Positions 34,656 through 43,012 of a DNA stretch of 44,379 nt are shown here, one piece after another. The notes under the pieces are model-generated. The model did not search any database, was not told the DNA's origin, and saw only the letters and a list, made by a program, of their open reading frames with translations. The stretch comes from Verrucomicrobiota bacterium. Its GTDB lineage: Bacteria > Verrucomicrobiota > Verrucomicrobiia > Limisphaerales > UBA8199. Position 1 is the stretch's first letter; the number at the start of each line of letters is the position of its first letter. The stretch covers positions 1 to 44,379 of the forward strand of contig JARKQH010000165.1 of the NCBI GenBank assembly GCA_029974925.1, in the 5' to 3' direction. A program made the translations under genes and the position numbers.

Positions 34656-37286
34656 TTATCGCCGGTCCAGCAACTGGCGGATGTTTTCCTGCTCCAGTTC
34701 CGCCATTTGGCGGCGTTTCAGTTGGAAATGCGTGAACTTCTGGAGCTCATCCATCGTCCAGGCATTGGCCTCGGCATAATCGCCGCAAAACGGCACCAGG
34801 AGGTCAATCCAGCACGCAATTTTGTCGAGTTCGTCGCGGGCCAGCCTCACGCCCTGGTGTCCGGCTTCCAGCAGGGGCAGCAGCTCGCTGCGGGCCGCGC
34901 CGGCGGAATAGGGCGGCAAGGGTTCGGGGGCGGACTGCGAACTGATCCAGTTGACCCACCGCCCGGCGGGATTTCCACGGAAGGCCTGGCCACGGCCATT
35001 TCGCTCGTCCGGCAAGGCCTGGGTGAGGATCAAGTAGGAATCGCTCCATTCACGTCTGGCGATGGCATCCACCGTGGTGTCACCGAGGAGGCTGAAGGCC
35101 GGGGTCTCGCCGGAGGGATTGGCGCGAGCGCGCTCTGAAGGGGGCCGGTTCAGAAGGGGCACCCGTGTCCGGCCACTGGCCAACTGTTCGATGGGGGCGC
35201 GGTCCTTGTGGCAGCGAATGCAATGGCGGTCGAGGATGGGCTGAATTTCTTTGGGGAAGCTAAAGCCCCGCGGCGGCCCGTAAAACGGTTCGAGGGATTG
35301 GGGTCCGGCCTGCATCGCCTGGCTCGCGGTGCGCCGGGCCAGGGGCGGGGCCGCGGTTTTGGGGTCGTGGCAGCCGACGCAGCCAAGGTACTCACCCGGC
35401 TGCAGGGTGCTCCAACTGCGCATGGTTTGCACGACGCGCCCCCGCGCATCCACGGCTTGAAAATAAACGGGAGTCCGGGCCGGCACGGTGAAACAGGCCG
35501 AGCCGTCGTCGTAAACCCGCGCTTCGCCCAGAACGGTTTTTACATCCCACGCGCCGTTGCCAATCGAAACCGGGGTGCTGATAAGCGCCCCGCCGCCCGG
35601 CCCCGCGCTGCCGTTCTGGCCAATGCCCGCCGGGCGAAACTCCAGGGCCACGACGCGGAGCTTCTTGATTGTGCCGCGCGGCACGCCCGCCAGCCCGGGT
35701 CCGGCATAAATGTCGTCCAATTGAAACACCCCGGTGGTTTGGCGGTAATCCACGCGGCTGGGGACGACCGGCGGTTTGCGGCGGGGAACCAGGGGTACCG
35801 GCTGGCTGGAGGGGAGTTTGGGGTCGCAAGCGAGCAGTTCGCGCCGGCCGTCGAAGTCCATCCAGTAGATGGCAAAACCGGCATCGCCCCGGCGCCGCTC
35901 GGGGCGGTCCCAACCCAAGGGCGCATAGGTCACGAGACACTCGCGCTCATTCAAGGGATAGGGATATTGCCACAGTTCGCCGTCCTGGCCGTAGGCATCA
36001 ATCCGCTCTGCCAGGGTGGGGCGAAGAGGGGCCACCAACTGCACGCCGGTGTTTTCCTGTCTGCCCAAGCGGGGGTCAATGACGGCCAACTTGCCGGCTT
36101 GCGAGGTGTGATGGCCGCAAAGGATCGCCAAGACCTTGCCGGTGCCGGGAATGCCGCGCGCATGAGCGATGGTGGTGGGGAACCAAGAACTGTTGCCGTA
36201 GTATTCCATCTGGGCGGTGCCATCGGGATACATTTGGAAGAGGGGCTGGGGAAAAATCTGGCCGCGGTCGTTGTAATCCCAGCGGGTGTAAACCACGCGG
36301 CCATCATCGAGGACCTGTGGATAGACCGTGTGAACCTGGTCGAAGCCCAGGCGTCGCAAGTAGCGGCCCTCGGCATCGCAAGTGTAGAGATTGCTGACCT
36401 CGGTCCAAAAGCAATCCACCGTCTGGACACAGCGCGTGGAGGCAAAGATGAGGTCGCCGTTGGGCAGAAAGGCCGGCTCGTAATCGGCGAAGCCTCGACC
36501 GAAGGTAAGCTGACGGGTTCGGCCGCCGGCCACCTCCAGCTCATAGAGGTGATAATCATCCTCATCGAGGGATTTCTTCCACGCAAAAACGACGCGCCGG
36601 GCATCCCACGACACCGCCGGGTCGCGAATTGCACCGGTCGGGTCCGAAATCAAGGTCTCCACACGGCCGTAAAGGTCCTCCAAGTGCAGGAGGCACAACT
36701 GGGAACCGGGGAGGAAATGCCGTTCACTTTGGGCGTCGGATTGACCTTCAGTGTAGGCGAAAAAAGAAGGCCTGATGGTGCGGCGTTTGGTGAACAGGAT
36801 GCGGGGCGCCTCGGCCAGCACTGTGCGGAGCCGTTCCCGTCTTCGGTGCTCGCACACACGAAAGTACAGGTGAAGCAGGCGGCCGTTATCGCTGGGGCCG
36901 GGCTGCTGGAGGAGCGACTCGAGTTCTTGGGCCCAGGCCTGGCCCCCCTCCCGAAGTCCGGCAAGGGCGGTTTGGACGAGCTTTGCTTCCAGCGCCGCCG
37001 GGTCCTGGGTGGCGAACCAACGGCGGAAGGCCGGACCGCCGTCCTGCAGCAGCCAGTCCCACTGAATGGGAAACTCCTCGTTGATAAGATGCCATGCGGC
37101 GGTGGCCGCCTTTTCCTGGTCAGCCAGGGGCTTGTTGAGGATGAGAGCCCGTTGGTGGAGCATGGCGGCCACGCAGTCAAGATGACGGGCTTCGGGCTGA
37201 GCCGGGAACGCGTCCGCCGCCGGGAGAATTCCCAGCAACAACAGCAGCAGACAGATCAACGGTCGGATCAGCGGGACGATCTTCAT
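34656..37286 (-). CDS. Exported beta-propeller diheme protein, HZS-alpha (HzsA)-like
   Basis: About 876 residues. The ATG at 37286 has a strong Shine-Dalgarno (GGAGGGGGC) just upstream and opens a clear signal peptide (MKIVPLIRPLICLLLLLLGI). Residues about 130-560 hold propeller-type blades (AVSWDARRVVFAWKK, PAFLPNGDLIFAST, YPQVLDDGRVVYTRWDYND, and the GNSSWFPTTIAHARGIPG region) like the middle domain of the hydrazine synthase alpha subunit. Two c-type heme motifs follow: CVGCH at about 636-640 and CIRCH at 689-693. HzsA has the same order, propeller then two hemes. True hydrazine synthesis is unlikely here because the partner subunits are missing. It is probably a periplasmic electron-transfer or oxidoreductase protein of unknown substrate. 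Confidence 0.8.
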   Translation of the reverse strand: MKIVPLIRPLICLLLLLLGILPAADAFPAQPEARHLDCVAAMLHQRALILNKPLADQEKAATAAWHLINEEFPIQWDWLLQDGGPAFRRWFATQDPAALEAKLVQTALAGLREGGQAWAQELESLLQQPGPSDNGRLLHLYFRVCEHRRRERLRTVLAEAPRILFTKRRTIRPSFFAYTEGQSDAQSERHFLPGSQLCLLHLEDLYGRVETLISDPTGAIRDPAVSWDARRVVFAWKKSLDEDDYHLYELEVAGGRTRQLTFGRGFADYEPAFLPNGDLIFASTRCVQTVDCFWTEVSNLYTCDAEGRYLRRLGFDQVHTVYPQVLDDGRVVYTRWDYNDRGQIFPQPLFQMYPDGTAQMEYYGNSSWFPTTIAHARGIPGTGKVLAILCGHHTSQAGKLAVIDPRLGRQENTGVQLVAPLRPTLAERIDAYGQDGELWQYPYPLNERECLVTYAPLGWDRPERRRGDAGFAIYWMDFDGRRELLACDPKLPSSQPVPLVPRRKPPVVPSRVDYRQTTGVFQLDDIYAGPGLAGVPRGTIKKLRVVALEFRPAGIGQNGSAGPGGGALISTPVSIGNGAWDVKTVLGEARVYDDGSACFTVPARTPVYFQAVDARGRVVQTMRSWSTLQPGEYLGCVGCHDPKTAAPPLARRTASQAMQAGPQSLEPFYGPPRGFSFPKEIQPILDRHCIRCHKDRAPIEQLASGRTRVPLLNRPPSERARANPSGETPAFSLLGDTTVDAIARREWSDSYLILTQALPDERNGRGQAFRGNPAGRWVNWISSQSAPEPLPPYSAGAARSELLPLLEAGHQGVRLARDELDKIACWIDLLVPFCGDYAEANAWTMDELQKFTHFQLKRRQMAELEQENIRQLLDRR

Positions 37287-37426
37287 TGCCCCCTCCTGAT
37301 CCTTGGGAACATCAGTTGCATGGCCTGAACATGCACAAGCGAAAAGTCTGTCGCCAGAGTTAAATGCGAGGCCGCGCAAGGCGCGGGCGCGGGGATCCGG
37401 CAAGGAGCGGCTCGGATGCGTGCTGT

Positions 37427-39802
37427 TCAGGGTCCTTGAACAAGAACCGGGTGATCGAACTCGATGCCTTGCAATTTGGCGGGACCGGACACGCCAGCCT
37501 TGCGGAAGGCGACCAGCACCTTCATGCCGCCCACCGTCGCCTGCACGCCCACCGCGCTGGTCGTTTCGAGGCGCTGTGCCTTGAGCGCGGGCGGGTTGGC
37601 GCCGCGATATGGAGCGAGCACCGTAAGCAGGGCGAGCGAACGGTCCGGCTTCGGTGTCGCGGCCTCCACATGCCAATGGTTGGGGAAGTCCCCGCGCATG
37701 GGTTTGGGAGTGAAACCATCCCACTGTTTGAATGTCAGGGCCTCCGGGGCGAGATATTGGACCAGGACCCCTGCTTTCGGCCGCTGGAGCTGGAGCCGCT
37801 GGCGGGGCGCATCCAACTCGAAGGGGCTCAGACCGTGAAGCATCAACTGGCAGGTGACGGGTGAACCCGCCGTGACTTCGTCGCACAAAACGATCATATC
37901 CGGTTTGACAAAGACGACATGGCGCAGCGCCTGCTCGACCCGTCCGCCGTAGGCGCGGGTCGCGTCGCCGCAAACGTAGTCCCAGCGGGGATGAAGCTCA
38001 TAAGCGGCGATTCTTCCCTGGGCTTCGCCGCTGTGCGGAATCTGGCCTTTGCCATCAATGAGCAAGGCATTTTGGGAAACGGTTTGGTGCACCCATTTGA
38101 GGTGGAACTGCGAGCCGTGGTAGTCGCGATAAACGCAGGCGGGCAGCAGGGTTTCGCCATACGCCGTGAGCTGAAAGCCGTTCTGGGCGTTGTGGCCGTG
38201 GCTCAGTGAACCGAAGGGGCTGGACTTGAACAAAAAGTGCACGTCTTCCTTCGCGCTAAGCAGCGTGGTGTGGAGGCTTGCCACGCCGATGCCGTGAAAA
38301 ATTTTCGATGCCGGCAGGTCCGCGGGGGCCTGTGGCTGCGGCAGGGCGGGCAGGTTGGCCCGGTAGAGAAAACCAAGGATGCCGTCCTGCGGTTCGAGTT
38401 TCCATTGCTCCCCCCACCACCGCCAATAGCGCGCGTTGCTGCCCGGCAGGCCGGCGGCGTTGCGCTCGAAAAACTCGAGGTGGCCGCCCCAACTCGCCGG
38501 CGGCGTCCGACCGGACAGGTCGCCAAAGCCCATGGAACCGGCGCCTGGCGGCGCCATGTAAAGGGCGAAATCGCCGACATGGCTGAAAAAGGGCTTCTTG
38601 AATCCATCCACATTCAGGGCCGTTTTGGCGGCCTGCAGCCACCACACGGCTTTGGACATGTAGCCGCCCCAGTAGGAAAGCCCCTCATGCCAGCCGCCGT
38701 CTGCGTCCGACCACACCGGGTAACAGGCGTAAAACTTGTTCAAGGCGTAATCCAGCCACAGGTCGGCCTCGGGGATTTCTCCGAGAAACACGATGCCGCT
38801 TTCACCAATCTTATGCCACGTGCGGTTTCCATGGCTGTTGAGGGGGCGGTTGATGTGGCCGACCCCCCGGCCGACCTCGCCGCTCTCCCAGGCATCGCGG
38901 ACCCGGCGCTGGACGGCGGCCTGAACGCGGGCCCGGTCCGATTCAGTCAGGGCGGCCCAGGCCCAGTCGTAGGCGCGCGAAAGGCGGTGCAGCAACGGTT
39001 TGGCCGCCTCGCAATTCCAGCGAAAGTTGGTTTCGCCATCGGGGTTCCAGGCGGCGAGGTCGAGGATGCGCCGGCGGGCTTCCTCTCCATACTTTCGTTC
39101 GCCGGTAATCAAATAGACGAAGGCGACGGTCTCGGCCTCCTCACAGGCGCGGAGAGTTTGAACACGGTTCGCCCACCAGTTCTGGAGCAGAGTGAGGTTG
39201 GTTTTTATCGTGGCGGTGCCGCGCTCGGTGGGCTCGGGGACCAGTGGTTGGCCCAACAACCGGTCCGCCTGGGCACGCAACCGGTCGAACTCCTGGCGTT
39301 GCGCCTGCGCCGCCGCGGCCCGCAGCCGCGGCAATTCCTCCGGGCGGACAAAGAGCCGCGGGTGCGAGGCCGGCACGCGAGCGCGACGCTCTTCGCGGGA
39401 CGGCATCGGAAAGACGATGGCGTTGCCATCCAGAATGAAGCGGCGGGTCTGGCTCCAGGTTGAAATCTCGCCCCGCGCCGTAACAAACCGGTAACGCCAA
39501 TAGTATTCCCCCGGTTCCAGCGGAACAGGGTGCGTGTAACAGTTGAAGGGAAGGTTGGTAATCGTGACGGCCTGGGAAAAATCAGCGTGGCGCGACCACT
39601 CGACTGTGTACGTCTGCGCCGGTTTTTCGTGCAGCCACGCCAGCGAAGGGGGATTGAACTGCGCCGGTTCGCCGTGGGGAGGCAGGTAGCCAATCTCACC
39701 GGGTTCCGGCGTCCGGTTTTCGACTTTGGGCTGGGCGGCGCCAACGCCGTTGGAGGACAGGAAAGCCGCCGCCAAGACACCCACTGACCAAAGTGATTTC
39801 AT
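37427..39802 (-). CDS. Heparinase II/III-like lyase with DUF4962-type N-terminus
   Basis: 791 residues with a signal peptide (MKSLWSVGVLAAAFLSSNGV). The N-terminal part (about 45-125) is a fibronectin-like domain (YTVEWSRHADFSQA, PGEYYWRYRFV) as in DUF4962 proteins. An alpha/alpha toroid follows (HPRLFVRPEELPRLR; NSHGNRTWHKIGES) and a C-terminal beta-sandwich with the heparinase II/III motif SLSHGHNAQNGFQL and a conserved tyrosine-rich stretch YRDYHGSQFH. It should be a secreted lyase for uronate-containing polysaccharide. It differs from the first heparinase in its added N-terminal domain, so they are not recent duplicates. Upstream of the propeller/diheme gene on the same strand. Confidence 0.85.
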   Translation of the reverse strand: MKSLWSVGVLAAAFLSSNGVGAAQPKVENRTPEPGEIGYLPPHGEPAQFNPPSLAWLHEKPAQTYTVEWSRHADFSQAVTITNLPFNCYTHPVPLEPGEYYWRYRFVTARGEISTWSQTRRFILDGNAIVFPMPSREERRARVPASHPRLFVRPEELPRLRAAAAQAQRQEFDRLRAQADRLLGQPLVPEPTERGTATIKTNLTLLQNWWANRVQTLRACEEAETVAFVYLITGERKYGEEARRRILDLAAWNPDGETNFRWNCEAAKPLLHRLSRAYDWAWAALTESDRARVQAAVQRRVRDAWESGEVGRGVGHINRPLNSHGNRTWHKIGESGIVFLGEIPEADLWLDYALNKFYACYPVWSDADGGWHEGLSYWGGYMSKAVWWLQAAKTALNVDGFKKPFFSHVGDFALYMAPPGAGSMGFGDLSGRTPPASWGGHLEFFERNAAGLPGSNARYWRWWGEQWKLEPQDGILGFLYRANLPALPQPQAPADLPASKIFHGIGVASLHTTLLSAKEDVHFLFKSSPFGSLSHGHNAQNGFQLTAYGETLLPACVYRDYHGSQFHLKWVHQTVSQNALLIDGKGQIPHSGEAQGRIAAYELHPRWDYVCGDATRAYGGRVEQALRHVVFVKPDMIVLCDEVTAGSPVTCQLMLHGLSPFELDAPRQRLQLQRPKAGVLVQYLAPEALTFKQWDGFTPKPMRGDFPNHWHVEAATPKPDRSLALLTVLAPYRGANPPALKAQRLETTSAVGVQATVGGMKVLVAFRKAGVSGPAKLQGIEFDHPVLVQGP

Positions 39803-40091
39803 GTTTAGAAGCAGACGCCGAAGCCGCGGTTTGCCTTCAAATTGATAAGAATTTGCTTTTCCCGGGATGCTCCGTTACGGCGCGCTTTGCGAGCGACCGT
39901 CGCACCCAACCGAGCCCAGAGGAGGACAAAGCTCGATCGGCTGGCGTCCACCGGGCAAAGGGCGTTCTCCACCAAGAGCGGCTTCGAGAACTTCCTGCCA
40001 TGAGGGCGCTCGAATGGTCCGCTCCGAGCCGGTGGCCGGAGGATAAGGGAGGCATGGAAAGCCCCGTGGCAGCCTTTGCCCGGCATCCCGG

Positions 40092-42692
40092 CTACGGTTT
40101 GCGCAGGCGGTAAAACCGGCGTTCTGCGGTGGCGGTTTCAGTTACTGAAAAGCGATTCCCATCCACCGTCACCGGCTGGGACACTGCGGTCCAAGTGCCT
40201 GTGAGGGAGTCGCTCCATTCCAACACGAATCCCTTGTCCGCGTTGGTCCAGTTCAGCATGGAAGCGGAACCCGAGCGGGTCAACGCCAGCGTCGGATCGG
40301 GAATGGCCAGGGCCAGGACCCCATTGTTGCCTTCCACCACATAAAGCCGGTCGCGGCCAAAAACCACCTGGCTGATGAAGTTGGCATTGGCCCGGGCGGC
40401 GGTTTGCCCCGCCGGCATGGGGAACCGCCCGATCAACCTCGGATTGGCCAGGTTGGCGATGTCATACACCACCAGCATGTCGGGCAGGACGACGGCGTTG
40501 GCGGGCTGCTGGATGGTGGCGTAGTCAATTCCCGCCAGAAGGTTGCGTGAAAAATCGAGGGTGACCGCACCGAGGTTGGTCGAGAAAGCCGCGTAGCTGG
40601 CCAGCTCGGTGGAGTAGCGGTATTCGAGGTCGTAGGCGCAATGCATAAGCGGGCCGCCTTTGCGTTTCTGCCAGTAGGTGTTGCCTTGTCCAAACTGCAG
40701 ACTGCGGCCCAGGCCGCTCGAGTAAGTGGCGACCTGCATAAAACCATTCGACTTGGAAATCCAGGTGTTCATGACCCCGTTGCTGGGCACCAGGATGGCC
40801 GCCCAAGTGCCGCCGTAGGGACTGCTCCCCGCAATGCCATCAATCAGAATCTCGGTGTTCGTTCCCGAGCCGCGGATGGCCAGCGTGTCGCCCCAGCGGC
40901 TGCTTTCTCCCGCGGGCTGGCCGCTGTAAATGAGTTCCGGCAGCGTGTTGGGGTCGGTATCGGCCCAGCGGTAAAGCCGGTAGGCCCCGTTGCCATCCGG
41001 CGCCGCGGCGTTGACCTCGTTGGCGGCATAAACCGCCCCGTCGTCCGCCACCGCGATGCAGAGCAGACTGATGCTGCCGGCCGCCGCGCCGCTGGGCAGA
41101 CCATTGGTGTTGAGCCGGTAGAGGTGGGCGCCGGTGGTGCCATCCAGCACGTTGATGGTCAGACCGGCAATGAGATTGGCGTTGGTGCGGGAGACAATCA
41201 GCACCTGATTGGACAGGGCGTTGTAGGCGATGCTGCGCTGGAAAGGCGTGCTGGAGGCGTCGGCGGTAATGTAAGGCCGGCTGCCCGGCGCCAGCGACCA
41301 GAGGGGTTCCAAAACCCCCGCCGCCTTCGGCATCACCAGCAATTGCACCTCCACACTCGTGGCCTGCCCCAAGGGATTGCTCGCCGTCAGACGGTAGAGT
41401 CCCTCATCCCACACGCTGACGTTGGTCAGCGTCAGCGTCCGACCGGTGCCCCAGGGAATGTTCTCGAAGGCGGTGTTTGAGATGCTGTGGCTGACCTGCC
41501 ACTGCAGGCTCAGGGGCTCGCTGCCCAGGACAAACGCCGAAAAGGTGATGTCCGACCCTTCGGGCCCGTAACGCAACACCGGGCCGCTGATGTAAGGCGG
41601 TTCAGCCGGGGCGGGCTCGGGCACCACGTCGAGCGCGAGGATGCCATTGTTGCAGTTGAGGACATAGACGACGTTGGTGGTGCCCGCGCGGCGGAAGATG
41701 ACCGAGCCCATGGCGTAGCGGTTCAAATTGTCCGTGGGAGTGTTGGTCTTGCTGAGGTAGGTGAGCTCTCCGGTCGTGTTGGTGAAGCTGAACAGCATGA
41801 CACTGTCCGGCGTGCTGACATCCACGCCGGCCAGCCAGTTGCTTTGGAGTTGCAGGCCGAACGGGCCGATGGTGGCGGGAAACTCGTTCAACTCATAAAG
41901 GCGCAAGGTCGTGGCGGTGCCGCTGTTGGTGTCAAAACTGAAGTATTGGAGGGGATTGTTGAGCGACTTGGCCCAAAAGGTATTGCCGGGGCCAAAGGCC
42001 GCGGCCCCAAAATACCCGATGCTGCCCGGCGGAGCATCAGTGTTCAACTGGCGGGCGGTGAAGTTGGTGCCGTCAGCGGTGGTCAGCAGCGATGCGACGG
42101 TGCCCGCCGAGGCGCTGGTCGAGCTGGTGGTCAACAGAATTTGCGTGTTGGTTCCTTTGCCCCGCACGTCGAAGGTGTAACCCCATTGGCTGCTCGTCGT
42201 CGGCGCCGGGTTCCCCGCAAAGGCAATGGTTGCGACCGCGCTCTCGTCGCTCCACCGGTACACTGTGGCGCGCGTGCCCGGCCAGCTCCCAAAATTCATG
42301 GCATAGATGACCCCATCCTCCGCCACCCCGATTTTCACCATGGAAATTGTGCCACCGTTGGTGATTCCGCTCAGGTCAAGGCCCGGGTAAATCTCCTGGC
42401 CAGTGTCCGCATCCAGAATGTGAATGCCCTCGGGCACCGAGACGGAATTGGTCCGGTGCGGAATGTACAAGTGATTGTTCAGCGGATTGTACGCCATGCC
42501 GCGCTGAAGGTTGTCCCCCGTCCCGGTGCCTGTCGTCGCGGTCAGCCAGTAGTAGTCGCCGGGCTGGATGCTCCCGTCGCCCCGGAAACCAAACCCCGGG
42601 TGAGGTTGGAAGCGAAGCGTCTGGGCGGCGTTTGCGGCCGCAACCGACAGAACGATGGCGGCGAGAATGAAGGAACGAAGACTGGCTTTCAT
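40092..42692 (-). CDS. Large secreted protein with duplicated propeller and Ig-like domain
   Basis: 866 residues, signal peptide at the N-terminus (MKASLRSFILAAIVLSVAAA). Two copies of a propeller-like unit stand on each side of a central Ig-like domain (about 365-455, SLQWQVSHSISNTAFENI...LYRLTASNPLGQAT). The copies can be matched by RGMAYNPLNNHLYIPHRTN and RSIAYNALSNQVLIVSRTN, and again by VAEDGVIYAMN and VADDGAVYAAN. The last about 55 residues (EWSDSLTGTWTAVSQPVTV, ending RRFYRLRKP) are the Verrucomicrobiota C-terminal module found at the end of many surface proteins. Similar units are annotated as DUF4623. No enzyme motif is seen; it is probably a surface or exported binding protein. Confidence 0.72.
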   Translation of the reverse strand: MKASLRSFILAAIVLSVAAANAAQTLRFQPHPGFGFRGDGSIQPGDYYWLTATTGTGTGDNLQRGMAYNPLNNHLYIPHRTNSVSVPEGIHILDADTGQEIYPGLDLSGITNGGTISMVKIGVAEDGVIYAMNFGSWPGTRATVYRWSDESAVATIAFAGNPAPTTSSQWGYTFDVRGKGTNTQILLTTSSTSASAGTVASLLTTADGTNFTARQLNTDAPPGSIGYFGAAAFGPGNTFWAKSLNNPLQYFSFDTNSGTATTLRLYELNEFPATIGPFGLQLQSNWLAGVDVSTPDSVMLFSFTNTTGELTYLSKTNTPTDNLNRYAMGSVIFRRAGTTNVVYVLNCNNGILALDVVPEPAPAEPPYISGPVLRYGPEGSDITFSAFVLGSEPLSLQWQVSHSISNTAFENIPWGTGRTLTLTNVSVWDEGLYRLTASNPLGQATSVEVQLLVMPKAAGVLEPLWSLAPGSRPYITADASSTPFQRSIAYNALSNQVLIVSRTNANLIAGLTINVLDGTTGAHLYRLNTNGLPSGAAAGSISLLCIAVADDGAVYAANEVNAAAPDGNGAYRLYRWADTDPNTLPELIYSGQPAGESSRWGDTLAIRGSGTNTEILIDGIAGSSPYGGTWAAILVPSNGVMNTWISKSNGFMQVATYSSGLGRSLQFGQGNTYWQKRKGGPLMHCAYDLEYRYSTELASYAAFSTNLGAVTLDFSRNLLAGIDYATIQQPANAVVLPDMLVVYDIANLANPRLIGRFPMPAGQTAARANANFISQVVFGRDRLYVVEGNNGVLALAIPDPTLALTRSGSASMLNWTNADKGFVLEWSDSLTGTWTAVSQPVTVDGNRFSVTETATAERRFYRLRKP

Positions 42693-43012
42693 GGAATTAT
42701 TGAATGGATAAAGGTCTGCTTTTTGAGGGGTGCTCCATTCCCAGGCGCTGCACGAGTGAGGGAAAATTGGTTTTCGGGCACACCAATCATGAGAGCATCT
42801 TGCGGGGATTCGAACGCCGGTGTCAAGGGGTGATTCTTTATCGGCGAACGCCGGTCTTCAAGGTTGAACCGCTTGGGGCTGCGTACGCCACGGCTGTGGA
42901 GGTTCCGTCGAATCAACCCCTGGATTTCCGACACCCTGGCCGCCCGCCCTGGTTATTGCCCCCCGCTGCTTTTTTGTGGAACCGCCAGCCCGGCTTGTAT
43001 TGAATCGGCGCC
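42693..43012. other. 320-bp divergent spacer
   Basis: Separates the minus-strand propeller gene from the plus-strand voltage-sensor/CorA gene, so it must contain both promoters. A weak candidate for the CorA gene is TTGTGG-17 bp-GTATTG (about 42974-43002). No gene, repeat or convincing operator is visible. Confidence 0.4.

Noticed and set aside
34656-37286. True hydrazine synthase (anammox)
   Set aside because: The beta and gamma subunits and all other anammox genes are missing, and the setting is polysaccharide metabolism.
35208-37328. 706-codon open frame on the plus strand
   Set aside because: It is antisense to the propeller/diheme gene, which has a strong ribosome-binding site, signal peptide and heme motifs.
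34656-37973. Longer start for the propeller/diheme gene at 37973
   Set aside because: The extension is Arg/Pro-rich and unlike any leader; the internal ATG at 37286 has a strong Shine-Dalgarno and a clean signal peptide.
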